A DNA stretch of 64,000 nt from Rhodanobacter glycinis (lineage in GTDB: Bacteria > Pseudomonadota > Gammaproteobacteria > Xanthomonadales > Rhodanobacteraceae): positions 248,001 to 312,000 of the forward strand of contig NZ_RCZB01000003.1 of NCBI RefSeq assembly GCF_006438785.1, written 5' to 3'. Positions within the stretch are counted from its first letter, which is position 1. Every line of letters starts with the position of its first letter. Shown piece by piece: positions 38,068 to 47,518 of the stretch. The notes under the pieces are model-generated. The model ran no database searches, had not been told where the DNA came from, and worked only from the letters and a program-made list of their open reading frames with translations. Made by a program: the position numbers and the translations under genes.

Positions 38068-38925
38068 ATGACTACCTTCTATTGCCGCAGCGCATTCATC
38101 TCCGACGTGCACCTGGGCACGCCCGACTGCAAGGCCGCTTATCTGCTCGATTTCCTGCGCCAGCTGCGCTGCGAAAAGCTCTATCTGGTCGGCGACATCA
38201 TCGATATGGAGGCGCTGGCGAAACGGCGCTGGTGGCATGCCGGACATAGCGCCGTGATCGACGAGATTTTCGCGCTTGCACGATGCGGGGTCGAGGTAGT
38301 CTATATCCCCGGCAATCACGATGCTCCCATGCGCGGCCTGCATGGCCAGAACTTCGGCGGCGTGCGGATCGCACTGGATGCCGTGCATGTCGGCGCCGAT
38401 GGCCGTCGCTATCGGGTCAGCCACGGCGACGAATTCGATCCCGAGCACGTCGGCCGACGCTGGATGCTGCAGTTCGGCGAAGCGATGCATCGCTTCATCT
38501 GCTGGAGCAATCGCCGCCTGCATGCGATGCGGCAACGACTGGAACTGCCCTATTTGCCGCTGTCGATCATCGTCAAATCGCATATAGGCAAGGCGCTGGC
38601 GTACATCCGTGCCTATGAAGCGCGCGTAGCCGCCGATGCGCGCGAGTGCGGTTTCGATGGCCATATCTGCGGACATATCCACTTCGGTCATGTGCGCGAA
38701 CTGGACGGCGTGCTCTATCTCAACGACGGCGACTGGGTGGAGCACTGCACGGCGCTGATCGAGGATCACACCGGCGCGATGGAACTGATTCACTGGAGCG
38801 AGCAGCTCACTGCGCTGGGTCGCGCCAGCCGCGAACTGGTATGGCCGTCATCCGCCGCCGCCCTGGCCCTGGCGCCGCTTGGAGCCTGCGCGAGAGGCCT
38901 GGGCGAGCTGCACCGCGCCGCCTGA
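38068..38925 (+). CDS. LpxH-like metallophosphoesterase (UDP-2,3-diacylglucosamine diphosphatase family)
   Basis: The 285-residue calcineurin-like phosphoesterase has the metal ligands FISDVHLGTPD, YLVGDIID, PGNHD, a VSHGDEFD and the late GHIHFGH. This set is typical of LpxH2-type enzymes that act on the lipid A precursor UDP-2,3-diacylglucosamine. A canonical LpxH is about 240 residues, so this one has a longer C-terminal region with unconserved Ala/Leu-rich sequence. Whether it is the true LpxH or a related phosphatase is unclear. Confidence 0.8.
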   Translation: MTTFYCRSAFISDVHLGTPDCKAAYLLDFLRQLRCEKLYLVGDIIDMEALAKRRWWHAGHSAVIDEIFALARCGVEVVYIPGNHDAPMRGLHGQNFGGVRIALDAVHVGADGRRYRVSHGDEFDPEHVGRRWMLQFGEAMHRFICWSNRRLHAMRQRLELPYLPLSIIVKSHIGKALAYIRAYEARVAADARECGFDGHICGHIHFGHVRELDGVLYLNDGDWVEHCTALIEDHTGAMELIHWSEQLTALGRASRELVWPSSAAALALAPLGACARGLGELHRAA

Positions 38926-39002
38926 GCCCGCGGCCTTGAAGGCCGGGCGAGATCACCGCATATCGGGGCGGCGTATCATTGTCTTCTTTGCCGGAGTCTC
39001 CC

Positions 39003-39926
39003 ATGTCCCTCGACACCACCACCCGCGAACGTATCGAAACCCTGCTCAAGGACCACCGCGTGGTGCTGTTCATGAAAGGCAATCGCCAGCAGCCCATGTG
39101 CGGCTTCTCCGCCGCAGCCACCAACACGCTCAACGAGCTGCTGCCCGAATACCACACGGTCAACGTGCTGGACGACCCGGAGATCCGCGAAGGCATCAAG
39201 GCCTACGGCGAATGGCCGACGATCCCGCAGCTGTACGTTGAAGGCGAGCTTGTCGGTGGCGCCGACATCATCCGCCAGATGTATGGCAGCGGCGAACTGC
39301 ACACGCTGTTCGGCGCGACCGCACCGGACCGCACGCCGCCGCAAATCACCATCACCGACGCGGCCGCCGAGGCGATCCGCCAGGGCACCGCGAATGCGCA
39401 AGGGGTGGCCCTGCACCTGGAGATCGGCCCCGATCACAGCGCCGGCTTTCAGCTGGCCCCGGCTGGCGAGCACGACATCGTGGCGCACGCCAATGGCCTG
39501 GACGTCCATTTCGATCCAGCCAGTGCCCAGCGCGCCAAGGGCATCGTGATCGACTGGGTCTCCACCGTGCAGGGCGAAGGACTGAGCCTGAAGTTTCCCG
39601 GCGCGCAGGAGATCAGATCGCTCAGCGTGCAGGAGCTGCAAGCGCGGCTTGCCGCGAACGACATCACCCTGATCGACGTGCGCCCCGCCCATGGTCGCGC
39701 CCAGGCCGCGCCGCTGGCGCAGGCGCGCGTGCTGGAAGATGAGGGTTACGAAAGCCTCGCCGGCCTGCCAAAAGACACCCCGCTCGCGTTCATCTGCCAT
39801 CACGGCGTATCCAGCCGCGCCATGGCCGAACGCTTCGCCGCCCACGGCTTCAGCAACCTGCACAACGTGGAAGGCGGCATGGACGCTTGGGCGCGCGAAA
39901 TGGACCCTGGCGTACCGCGCTATTGA
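39003..39926 (+). CDS. Monothiol glutaredoxin (Grx4) with IscA-like and rhodanese domains
   Basis: The 307-residue product has three domains. Residues 1-105 are a monothiol glutaredoxin with PMCGFSAA (Cys33) that binds or transfers Fe-S clusters. The middle (about 115-205) resembles the HesB/IscA fold (ITITDAAAEAIRQ) without visible Cys ligands. Residues 210-307 are a rhodanese domain with IDVRPAHGRAQAAPLAQAR and the active Cys in FICHHGVSS. It stands alone with GGAG seven bases before the ATG and is followed by a terminator. Confidence 0.9.
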   Translation: MSLDTTTRERIETLLKDHRVVLFMKGNRQQPMCGFSAAATNTLNELLPEYHTVNVLDDPEIREGIKAYGEWPTIPQLYVEGELVGGADIIRQMYGSGELHTLFGATAPDRTPPQITITDAAAEAIRQGTANAQGVALHLEIGPDHSAGFQLAPAGEHDIVAHANGLDVHFDPASAQRAKGIVIDWVSTVQGEGLSLKFPGAQEIRSLSVQELQARLAANDITLIDVRPAHGRAQAAPLAQARVLEDEGYESLAGLPKDTPLAFICHHGVSSRAMAERFAAHGFSNLHNVEGGMDAWAREMDPGVPRY

Positions 39927-39951
39927 TCGGCCCTTCGCCACAACATTCAAG

Positions 39952-39976
39952 ACGCCCGCTTTACGGGCGTTTTTTT
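39952..39976 (+). terminator. Rho-independent terminator of the glutaredoxin gene
   Basis: A seven-bp stem ACGCCCG/CGGGCGT (39952-39958 with 39964-39970) with a five-base loop is followed by seven Ts. It begins 25 bases after the stop codon. Confidence 0.92.
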
Positions 39977-40465
39977 ATGGTCGCCGCGCGCGCGGCGTTC
40001 ACGGAACATTAATAATAAAATAGCGATGTCGATTTTTCTTACGTAATCACGTAATTTTTTTCGGCATACGCTGGTGAAAATTCTCATGTACAGCAAATTC
40101 TTTCGCCAAATCTCGCAGACGCCGACCGTGAAATGCGTAATTCACAATTTATTGCGTTAAAGCAAAAGTTACGCCACCCAGCTCATAAGCGTTTTATTGC
40201 TGATTTCATAACTATTGCGTAACGTTTTTGAGCGTCGTAACTTGTCCGGACGAAGATTGACGATCCCCTTCGTGCGTTGCCGTGCTAACGGGCAGACCAA
40301 AACGTTGGCCCGAGGTGCGGGCGCGGAGCTGAAATATCCACGTCCACGGATAAACAGACGTCTTCGGAAACAAGCGAATAAATCAGTTTGCAGCCTTTTC
40401 ATTTGCTGCGTATTTGGGGAGGTGCCGTGCACGCGGCACCCAACCACTCAACGGAGGGTGAGTTA
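39977..40465. promoter_or_regulatory. AT-rich leader region of the TonB-dependent receptor
   Basis: This 489-base gap is strikingly AT-rich at about 40000-40230, unlike the rest of the window. It holds the inverted repeat TTACGT-AATC-ACGTAA (40039-40054), and GTTACGC (40168-40174) facing GCGTAAC (40217-40223), with further GCGTAA/GCGTTA copies near 40135 and 40154. A 16-base CG-rich palindrome is at 39982-39997. No credible gene is present. I cannot place the transcription start; the repeats are candidate operator sites for the receptor gene. Confidence 0.45.
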
Positions 40466-43400
40466 ATGAAGTCCACTTTACAAAAACCTGTCTCCAGCAA
40501 GGCACTGGGGCGTCGTACGACGATGGCATTTGCCATTGCCATTGGATTCGGCATGACCGGAGCGGTCTACGCTCAGGCCACTACTGGCAGCATCTTCGGA
40601 CAGGCAAAGGCCGGTGATTCCGTGCTGGTCAAGAGCACCTCCGGCGTCAGCCGTCAGGTCGAGGTGGATTCGACCGGTCACTACACAGTGAACTCGCTCC
40701 CCCTAGGCGACTACACCGTGACTCTGCAGCAGGGCGGTCAGACCGTCGATTCGCGCTCGAACGTCACCCTGCGTGTGGGTTCTGGTACCGAGGTTTCCTT
40801 CGGTGCCCAGAACGCCCAGAACTTGTCCGCGGTGACGGTGCAGGCTAATGCTCTACCGACCATCGACGTCAGTGCGGTCGATTCCCGTACGGTTATCACG
40901 TCTGAACAGCTGGCGAAGCTGCCGATTGCCCGCAGTGCGGAAGCGATTGCATTGCTGGCACCGGGTGTGGTTTCGGGCTCGGGCCTGTTCACCAATGCCA
41001 AGGGTCAGGCAGTGATTTCGTTTGGCGGCTCCTCAGTAACGGAGAATGCCTATTACCTCAATGGGTTCAACACCACCGATCCGATCAGCGGGTTCGGCGG
41101 TCTGACACTGCCCTACGGCGCCATTGACCAGCAGGAAATTCTGACCGGCGGTTACGATGCAGCCTACGGTCGTTCCGATGGCGGTGTGATCAGTCAAATC
41201 GGTAAGCGCGGTACCAACGAATGGCATTTCGGTGCCGCTATTCAGTGGACCCCGACCGACCTGCAGAGTGACCCGCGCAACTTCTACTACGTGAACTCAC
41301 GTGCCGACTTGAATCCGGACAAGGCAGGTTCCCAGGGCAAGCTCCGTCAGTACCGTAAGGACAACAAGTCGTGGACGACCACGGTCGATGCTTACGTCGG
41401 CGGCCCGTTGATCAAAGACAAGCTGTTCCTTTTCGCTGCGGTTGAGGCGGAACGCGTGGAAGGCCATGGCGGCTTCAATTCCCCACTTGGCGGTGTGGCT
41501 ACCACGAACAAGGACACCCATGCGCGCTATGACAACCCGAAGTGGTACGGCAAGCTGGACTGGAACATCACCGACAGCAATATCCTCGAGCTGACCGGCG
41601 CCTCCGATAAATCGTCATTTCAGGGCAAGATCAACTCATGGAGTCCGGTCACACACCAGGACACCGGTTTCAACAGCTATGCCACCTCGACCAAGGTCGC
41701 TCAAGACCTGTTTTCGGGTAAGTTCACGAGCTACATCACTGATGACCTGACCCTGACGGCCATGTACGGCAAGATGACGGGTACGTTGTACAGCAACACG
41801 CCGGGTTACGATCCGACCAATCCGTACCTATTCACGCCCGAAAATCAAGATCCGGCGATCGTTGGCGGGACGCCCATCCGGAACAATCAGACCGTCATCC
41901 AGATCGCCGATCCGAAACACCAGACGCACACGACTAACCTGCGAATCGATCTGAGCTACAAGCTGGGCGATCACACCATCACCGGTGGTATTGACAACCA
42001 GAATGTGGCGGATACGGACGACGGCGTGGTAATGGGCGGTCCGGGCTACGCTTGGGAATATGACAAGGGTTCAGCCAATACCTACATCATCGGTGGCCCG
42101 TCCACTGGTGCCGATTGGCAGTTGAGTCCTTGGGTGCAGGCGCCGGGCCCCGCCTCGAACGGCCGTTACGTGGCACGCTATATCCAGAGTGCCAGCGCGT
42201 CGGTGCGCGTCAATCAGCACGCGCAGTACATCCAGGACACGTGGCAGATCAACGATCGCTGGGTGGTCAAGGCCGGCCTGCGCAACGACCAATTCACCAA
42301 CTACAATGGCGTCGGTGTGCCTTACCTGCGTCTGACCAGTCCGCAGTGGGCACCACGCGTCGGCTTTAGCTGGGATGTCAATGGCGACTCCAGCTTCAAG
42401 GTCTACGGCAATGCCGGTCGCTACTATCTGGCAATGCCCGCTAGCGTAGCCCAGCGTTCGGCGGGTGCTTCGCTATATACCCGCGAGTATTTCACCTACA
42501 CCGGCGTCGATGCTAATGGCGCCCCGACCGGCCTGACACCGATCCAGACCAGTACGGGTGGCCCGATTTCGGCCAACCTGGAATACGGCATCCCGCGCGA
42601 CCCGAAGACGGCGGCGGTGACCAATCTGAAATCTGAGTACCAAGACGAATATATCCTCGGTTTCGACAAGAAACTGGGCGATTCGTGGGTATACGGTGCC
42701 AAGGCCACCTACCGCAACTTGCGTAACGCAATCGATGACATCGGCGACTCCCCGTCCATCGCCGCCAAAATGGCGGCCATGGGCATCGACCCTGCCACCA
42801 TCGGGACGATCCAGGGCAGTTACCTGATCAACCCGGGTGCCACCAACATCTTCGAGATTCCGAAGATCGGTGGGGGTTATTACAGCGTGGCCATGGATTG
42901 GAAGAATGACTTCCATTTCAATACCACGCTGAAGCGCAAGTACTATGGTCTGGACTTGTACTTGGAGCATCCGTTCGACGGCAAGTGGTTCGGCAAGATC
43001 GACTATTTGTACTCGAAGAGCTACGGTAACAGCGAAGGTCAGGTGCGTTCGGACATCGGCCAGACCGACGTGTCGGCTACGGTGGATTGGGATTACGCTG
43101 CGGTGATGGATTATGCCAATGGCGATCTGAGCAATGATCGCCGGCATCAGCTCAAGGCCTTCGGTTCGTATCAGCTGACTCCGGAATGGATGGTGTCAGG
43201 CAATCTGGCAGTATTGTCCGGTTCGCCACGCACCTGTCTGGGTGCTTACGGCGCCGATCAGACCTATCCGGGCCTGGGCTATGGTGACTATCACCACTTC
43301 TGCAATGGTTCGCCATGGTCGCCGGGTAAGACGCACAATCCTTGGACCTACACGCTCAGCCTGGGTGGCGAATACCGTCCGGAATGGGCCGATAAAAAGT

Positions 43401-43588
43401 TGGCCTTCAATGTGTTCGTCTATAACGTGCTCAATCAGCAGAAGACCACGCAGACCTACGCCATTTACGGCAACTCCTCGGTGAATCCGGACACGGGCGT
43501 CGTCGACGGCCTGAACGTCAGCTACCTGCGTCCGTACACCGCACAGTCGCCGCGTTATGTGCGTTTCGGCGTTACGTACGACTTTTGA
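40466..43588 (+). CDS. TonB-dependent outer-membrane receptor, Oar-like
   Basis: The 1040-residue protein has a signal peptide (ending VYAQA), an N-terminal carboxypeptidase-regulatory-like beta sandwich (about 38-110), a plug domain (about 130-250, with YYLNGFNTTDPIS and QQEILTGGYDAAYGRSDGG), and a large beta-barrel ending VRFGVTYDF with the terminal Phe needed for outer-membrane insertion. The layout matches Oar-like receptors of Xanthomonadales. The ligand is unknown. GGAGGG lies eight bases before the ATG. The gene has more T- and A-ending codons than its neighbours. Confidence 0.93.
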   Translation: MKSTLQKPVSSKALGRRTTMAFAIAIGFGMTGAVYAQATTGSIFGQAKAGDSVLVKSTSGVSRQVEVDSTGHYTVNSLPLGDYTVTLQQGGQTVDSRSNVTLRVGSGTEVSFGAQNAQNLSAVTVQANALPTIDVSAVDSRTVITSEQLAKLPIARSAEAIALLAPGVVSGSGLFTNAKGQAVISFGGSSVTENAYYLNGFNTTDPISGFGGLTLPYGAIDQQEILTGGYDAAYGRSDGGVISQIGKRGTNEWHFGAAIQWTPTDLQSDPRNFYYVNSRADLNPDKAGSQGKLRQYRKDNKSWTTTVDAYVGGPLIKDKLFLFAAVEAERVEGHGGFNSPLGGVATTNKDTHARYDNPKWYGKLDWNITDSNILELTGASDKSSFQGKINSWSPVTHQDTGFNSYATSTKVAQDLFSGKFTSYITDDLTLTAMYGKMTGTLYSNTPGYDPTNPYLFTPENQDPAIVGGTPIRNNQTVIQIADPKHQTHTTNLRIDLSYKLGDHTITGGIDNQNVADTDDGVVMGGPGYAWEYDKGSANTYIIGGPSTGADWQLSPWVQAPGPASNGRYVARYIQSASASVRVNQHAQYIQDTWQINDRWVVKAGLRNDQFTNYNGVGVPYLRLTSPQWAPRVGFSWDVNGDSSFKVYGNAGRYYLAMPASVAQRSAGASLYTREYFTYTGVDANGAPTGLTPIQTSTGGPISANLEYGIPRDPKTAAVTNLKSEYQDEYILGFDKKLGDSWVYGAKATYRNLRNAIDDIGDSPSIAAKMAAMGIDPATIGTIQGSYLINPGATNIFEIPKIGGGYYSVAMDWKNDFHFNTTLKRKYYGLDLYLEHPFDGKWFGKIDYLYSKSYGNSEGQVRSDIGQTDVSATVDWDYAAVMDYANGDLSNDRRHQLKAFGSYQLTPEWMVSGNLAVLSGSPRTCLGAYGADQTYPGLGYGDYHHFCNGSPWSPGKTHNPWTYTLSLGGEYRPEWADKKLAFNVFVYNVLNQQKTTQTYAIYGNSSVNPDTGVVDGLNVSYLRPYTAQSPRYVRFGVTYDF

Positions 43589-43636
43589 GGCCAACCTGGA
43601 TCAGGCTTGCCTGATTCGTGAGTTGCAAGGATGAAG

Positions 43637-43668
43637 AATAGCCCCCGCATTGCGGGGGCTATTTTTTT
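43637..43668 (+). terminator. Rho-independent terminator of the TonB-dependent receptor
   Basis: A 12-bp stem (43637-43648 with 43652-43663), rich in C and G, is followed by a run of seven Ts. It lies 48 bases after the receptor stop codon. Confidence 0.92.
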
Positions 43669-43751
43669 GTCACTTTTAGCCACATGCACCGCGCGCGTGC
43701 CATGACGCTGGCTCGGCATCCCCTCCTAGATTGCTCTGTTCTCGTGCAAGG

Positions 43752-44543
43752 TCAATCCGTCTCGATCTCGCCCTCAAACCGCAGGTGCTTCACGCTGCGG
43801 CCATTGCGCCGCACCAGCTTCAGCGCTTCGATGCCGATCTTGATATGTGCCTCGACAAACTGCGACGTGATATTGCGGTCGCTGAGCTCGGTCTTCACGC
43901 CTTCCGGAATCATCGGCTGATCGGACACCAGCAGCAGTGCGCCGCAGGGGATCCGGTTGGCGAAACCGGCGGCGAAGATGGTGGCGGTTTCCATGTCCAC
44001 CGCCATGCAGCGGGTACGTCGTAAATAGTCCTTGAACGTATCGTCGTGTTCCCACACGCGACGATTGGTGGTGTACACGGTGCCGGTCCAGTAATCGTGG
44101 CCGAGGTCGCGAATCATGGTGGAGACAGCGCGCTGCAACTGGAATGCCGGCAGCGCCGGCACTTCCGGCGGCAGGTAATCGTTGCTGGTACCTTCACCGC
44201 GGATCGCCGCGATCGGCAGCACCAGATCGCCGAGCTGGTTTTTCTTCTTGACACCACCACACTTGCCCAGAAACAACGCGGCCTTTGGTTCGATCGCACC
44301 GAGCAGGTCCATGACGGTGGCTGCATTGGGGCTGCCCATGCCGAAATTGATCAGGGTGATGCCGTCGGCGGTGGCGTTCGGCATCGGGCGGTCGCGGCCC
44401 TGAACCTCTACCCCGTGCCACTGCGCGAACAGCTCCACGTAATGACCGAAGTTGGTCAGCAGAATGTGTTCGCCGAACTGCTCCAGCGGCGTGCCGGTGT
44501 ACCGCGGCAGCCAGTTGGAGACGATTTCCTGTTTGCTTTTCAT
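43752..44543 (-). CDS. amn: AMP nucleosidase
   Basis: The 263-residue enzyme splits AMP into adenine and ribose-5-phosphate. It has the nucleoside phosphorylase-type fold with INFGMGSPNAATVMDLL near residue 65, LGKCGGVKKKNQLGDLV around 92-108, and VDMETATIFAAGF with the sugar-binding MET. The length fits the short AMP nucleosidase group; E. coli Amn is longer with an N-terminal domain. It converges with the TonB gene across the terminator. Confidence 0.88.
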   Translation of the reverse strand: MKSKQEIVSNWLPRYTGTPLEQFGEHILLTNFGHYVELFAQWHGVEVQGRDRPMPNATADGITLINFGMGSPNAATVMDLLGAIEPKAALFLGKCGGVKKKNQLGDLVLPIAAIRGEGTSNDYLPPEVPALPAFQLQRAVSTMIRDLGHDYWTGTVYTTNRRVWEHDDTFKDYLRRTRCMAVDMETATIFAAGFANRIPCGALLLVSDQPMIPEGVKTELSDRNITSQFVEAHIKIGIEALKLVRRNGRSVKHLRFEGEIETD

Positions 44544-44741
44544 CAGAGTCTTGCCCGAATTGCGTTACCGGCGACGCCACGCCGGCGAAATGCCAGATAA
44601 GTCATGTCATCTTAGGTGGCAGACACGGCGGCCCGCCAGCGCCGCGCTTGATAGCGGTCTCCACAGCTGCCCCTCCAGCGAGCGCCGCCATCGCCATCCG
44701 CATGCTATGTTTCGCCTGCCATTCATGACGGGGATCACGTG

Positions 44742-45686
44742 ATGCGGATGGGCCTGGCAATCGATGCAGCTTGCGATCTTCCGCAGGCATTCCTGCAGCA
44801 ACACGCCATCGCGGTAATGCCGATCACCGTGCGAGTCGACGGCGAAGTGTTCATGGACGATCGCAAGCCGGCGGAGATCCAGCGCTTCATCGATCGCCGA
44901 CTCGGCAGCCGCAGTCACTCGGCGGAAACCGAACCGTGCCCGGTGGAAGAGATACAGAAGCTGTTCCTGGAAAAGCTGGTACTGGAACAGGATTGCGTGT
45001 TCTGCCTGACCATCACCGCCACCCGCAGCCCGATCAACGAACACGTCAACCGTGCCAGCTTCGCGATCCTCAAGAACTATCGCCAGGTGCGCGAGCAGGC
45101 CGGTATCCCTGGCCCGTTCATGATGCGGGTCGTCGATACCCGCAACATCTTTGCCGGCGCGGCGCCCGCCATCTACGAGGCAGCCCGCCTGATTGCGGCG
45201 GACGAGACGCCGGCGGCGATCCGTGAGCGTCTCACGCATATCGCCAACAACTCCTACGGCTACATGTTGCCGCGCGACCTGTATTACCTGCGTGCCCGCG
45301 CCAAGAAGAAGAACGATCGCAGCGTCAGCCTGTTCAGCGCCATGCTGGGTTCGGCGCTGGACATCAAGCCGTTGCTGCGCTGTTACCGCGGGGAAACCGG
45401 GCCGGTCGGCAAGGTGCGCGGCTTCGAGCAAGGCGCCGAATCCCTGTTCGGCTATGCCACGCAGCGGGTGCGCGCCGGCCTGCTGGTGCCGATGGTTTGC
45501 GTCAGTTACGGCGGCGATCTGGCCGTTCTGACGCACCTGCCTGGCTATGCCGAGTTGCGGGCGGCATGTGGGGAATGCGGCGTGGAGCTGATGGAAGCGC
45601 CGATGAGCATTACCGGCATGGTCAACGTGGGCGAGGGCGCAGTGACGCTTGGCTTCGCCGCCGAGGAACACGTCGCCGAATTCTGA
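44742..45686 (+). CDS. DegV family fatty-acid-binding protein
   Basis: The 314-residue protein belongs to DegV/FakB. It starts MGLAIDAACDLPQAFLQQHAIAVMPITV with the conserved early D. Further features are a HSAETEPCP segment, CLTITATRSP, VVDTRN and the C-terminal GGDLAVL. FakB proteins bind fatty acids for a FakA kinase, but no kinase is nearby, so the function is open. ATG at 44742 is used; ATG at 44748 is nearly equal. Confidence 0.88.
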   Translation: MRMGLAIDAACDLPQAFLQQHAIAVMPITVRVDGEVFMDDRKPAEIQRFIDRRLGSRSHSAETEPCPVEEIQKLFLEKLVLEQDCVFCLTITATRSPINEHVNRASFAILKNYRQVREQAGIPGPFMMRVVDTRNIFAGAAPAIYEAARLIAADETPAAIRERLTHIANNSYGYMLPRDLYYLRARAKKKNDRSVSLFSAMLGSALDIKPLLRCYRGETGPVGKVRGFEQGAESLFGYATQRVRAGLLVPMVCVSYGGDLAVLTHLPGYAELRAACGECGVELMEAPMSITGMVNVGEGAVTLGFAAEEHVAEF

Positions 45687-45701
45687 AGGCGCCACCGTCG
45701 C

Positions 45702-46346
45702 ATGCATCGCCTGCTCGCCCTGCTGCTTTTGCTTGTCGTCATCAGCGGGCCCGTCGCCGCCGGCACGGTCTACAAATGCCGCGGTGCGGATGGCCAGTTG
45801 AGCTATCAAGACGCGCCCTGCGCAAAGACGCAGCAGCAGCAAGCCCTGCAGTTGCCGGATGACCAGGCCGCTCCGTCGCCACCGGCCAACGCACCATCCG
45901 AACCGGCCGATACTCTTCCCGTGACCGGAGAAGCGCCCGTCTCGTCGCCAACGCCCGTCGTGCCGCTAACCCAGCTATACCGTTGCATGCACGCCGTCGA
46001 CGGCAGCGCCTATGTCAGCAGCAACGGTCATCCGCAACCCTTTCTGGCACCGCTCGGCATGCTTGGTGCACTCCCCACATCGCTGTCGCAGGCATACGGG
46101 CAACCCGGGGGCGCCGGCATCTCGGCGCCGGAGGCAAACCGGGGGCGCGTCACGTCGGGCCTGGTCGCCAGCAACTATGTCTGGGTGCAGGATCTATGCC
46201 GGCCGCTGAGCGTGCCGGAGATCTGCCACGCGTTGCGCGACGAACTGGAGCAGAACACCCGCAAGCTGCAGCGCGCATTCAAGAGCGATCGCCCACCACT
46301 GCAGCGTCGCGACGACGAATTGCGGGCGCAACTGGCGAATTGCTGA
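45702..46346 (+). CDS. DUF4124-type exported protein
   Basis: The 214-residue protein has a signal peptide (about 1-20) and a DUF4124 motif, TVYKCRGADGQLSYQDAPC, at residues 22-40. A Pro-rich linker (about 55-90) follows, then a second domain with three or more Cys, including YRCMHAVDG and QDLCRPLSVPEIC. It is probably periplasmic. Function unknown. It follows DegV by 15 bases. Confidence 0.85.
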   Translation: MHRLLALLLLLVVISGPVAAGTVYKCRGADGQLSYQDAPCAKTQQQQALQLPDDQAAPSPPANAPSEPADTLPVTGEAPVSSPTPVVPLTQLYRCMHAVDGSAYVSSNGHPQPFLAPLGMLGALPTSLSQAYGQPGGAGISAPEANRGRVTSGLVASNYVWVQDLCRPLSVPEICHALRDELEQNTRKLQRAFKSDRPPLQRRDDELRAQLANC

Positions 46347-46352
46347 GATCGC

Positions 46353-47135
46353 TCAGAAACCGTAATTGAGAAAGCCGCCGTCCACCGCCAGCACCTGGCC
46401 GGTGATGTAGCTGGCCGCCGGCAGGCACAGAAACGCGATCGCCGCGGCCACTTCCTCGGGCTCGCCGATACGCTTGAGCGGGGTACGCTCGAGCACTTCG
46501 TCCAGGTAGTCGGCGTCCGCCAGCGCCGGCTCCGAGCGCTGGGTGCGGATGTACCACGGCGCCACCGCATTGACGCGAATGCCGTCCACCGCCCACTCCG
46601 CCGCGAGGTTGCGGGTTAGCTGGTGCAGTGCTGCCTTGCTCATGCCGTACGGCGAGCCGGTGCGCACATGCGTGATGGCCGATACCGAGCCCACATTGAC
46701 GATCGCCGCGTTCGCATGCTGCACCAGTTGAGGGTGCGCCAGCCGGCACATCTCGAACGCGGAAAACAGATTCTGCTCGAAGATCGCGCGGACCTCGTTG
46801 GTGTTGTAGTCCAGCGTGGCCATGGGCTGGTTGCCACCTGCGTTGTTGATCAGCAGCGACACCGGCGCACCCAGATCGGCGATCCAGTCGAACACGGCCA
46901 GGCGCTCCTCCGCCTCGGCCAGATCCGCGCCGAATGCCAGCACCTCGACATCGGAGAACTCATCGGCCAAGTCCACCCGTACCTGTTCGAGGTGGTCCTC
47001 ATCGCGTGCCACCAGCAACAGGTCGGCACCCAGGCCGGCCAGTTCGCGCGCAGTAGCGTAGCCAATGCCCTTGCTGGCACCGGTGATCAGGGCGGTATGG
47101 CCTTGCAGCTGCCAGGCATCAATGCGGCTGTTCAT
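46353..47135 (-). CDS. Short-chain dehydrogenase, tropinone-reductase-like
   Basis: The 260-residue classical SDR has the cofactor motif TGASKGIGYATA at 18-30, NNAGG at about 98-102, Ser in VGSVSAI, and the catalytic YGMSK at 163-167. The C-terminal VDGGFLNYGF matches the fatty-acid/alcohol SDR group, and the start WQLQGHTALITGASKGIG resembles tropinone reductases. The substrate is unknown. It converges on the DUF4124 gene, six bases away. Confidence 0.88.
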   Translation of the reverse strand: MNSRIDAWQLQGHTALITGASKGIGYATARELAGLGADLLLVARDEDHLEQVRVDLADEFSDVEVLAFGADLAEAEERLAVFDWIADLGAPVSLLINNAGGNQPMATLDYNTNEVRAIFEQNLFSAFEMCRLAHPQLVQHANAAIVNVGSVSAITHVRTGSPYGMSKAALHQLTRNLAAEWAVDGIRVNAVAPWYIRTQRSEPALADADYLDEVLERTPLKRIGEPEEVAAAIAFLCLPAASYITGQVLAVDGGFLNYGF

Positions 47136-47258
47136 GGGCGCAGCTTAAAGCGTCGTTCCAGCCACGCCTAGTTCGCCGCACAAAATGCCGATGGGTTGCT
47201 TGCCTGCAGGCGTGCATGGCAGGACACTCGGCGTTTCACACTCCGCGCGGGAACCGCC

Positions 47259-47462
47259 ATGAAGTCACTGTCGCTGCTGCTCTGCGCACTTGCCCTCGGC
47301 GCCTGCTCCGGCAAGCCGCCAGAGCCGAAGGCCAAACCCGCTGATGTGGCCACTCCGTTCGATGCCCTGAAGGCGAACGAACAACGCGCCAAGGACGTGC
47401 AGAAAGTCGTCGACAAGCAGGCCGACGATCAACGCAAGCAGATCGAGGCGCAAGAGCAGTAA
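47259..47462 (+). CDS. Small lipoprotein with charged helical tail
   Basis: The 67-residue product has a lipobox (LALGACSGK). The mature peptide is a single charged helix rich in Lys, Gln and Asp (NEQRAKDVQKVVDKQADDQ). The start at MKSLSLL has GGGAACC before it. The sequence resembles no family I know, but similar short lipoproteins occur widely. It stands alone. Confidence 0.65.
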   Translation: MKSLSLLLCALALGACSGKPPEPKAKPADVATPFDALKANEQRAKDVQKVVDKQADDQRKQIEAQEQ

Positions 47463-47463
47463 C

Positions 47464-47497
47464 CGAGGCTCCGTCATGCGCTTGGGTCAGAGCCTCG
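47464..47497 (+). terminator. Weak candidate terminator hairpin between convergent genes
   Basis: An eight-bp perfect inverted repeat, CGAGGCTC and its complement (47464-47471 with 47490-47497), with an 18-base loop, begins two bases after the small lipoprotein stop. It has no T run, so the assignment is weak. Confidence 0.3.
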
Positions 47498-47518
47498 AAA
47501 CGCCGCTTCAGTCTTTGC

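Noticed and set aside
40169..40447. A 92-codon minus-strand frame inside the TonB receptor leader.
   Set aside because: It has no ribosome site and an atypical composition, and it spans the regulatory repeats and the receptor's own leader, so it is unlikely to be a gene.
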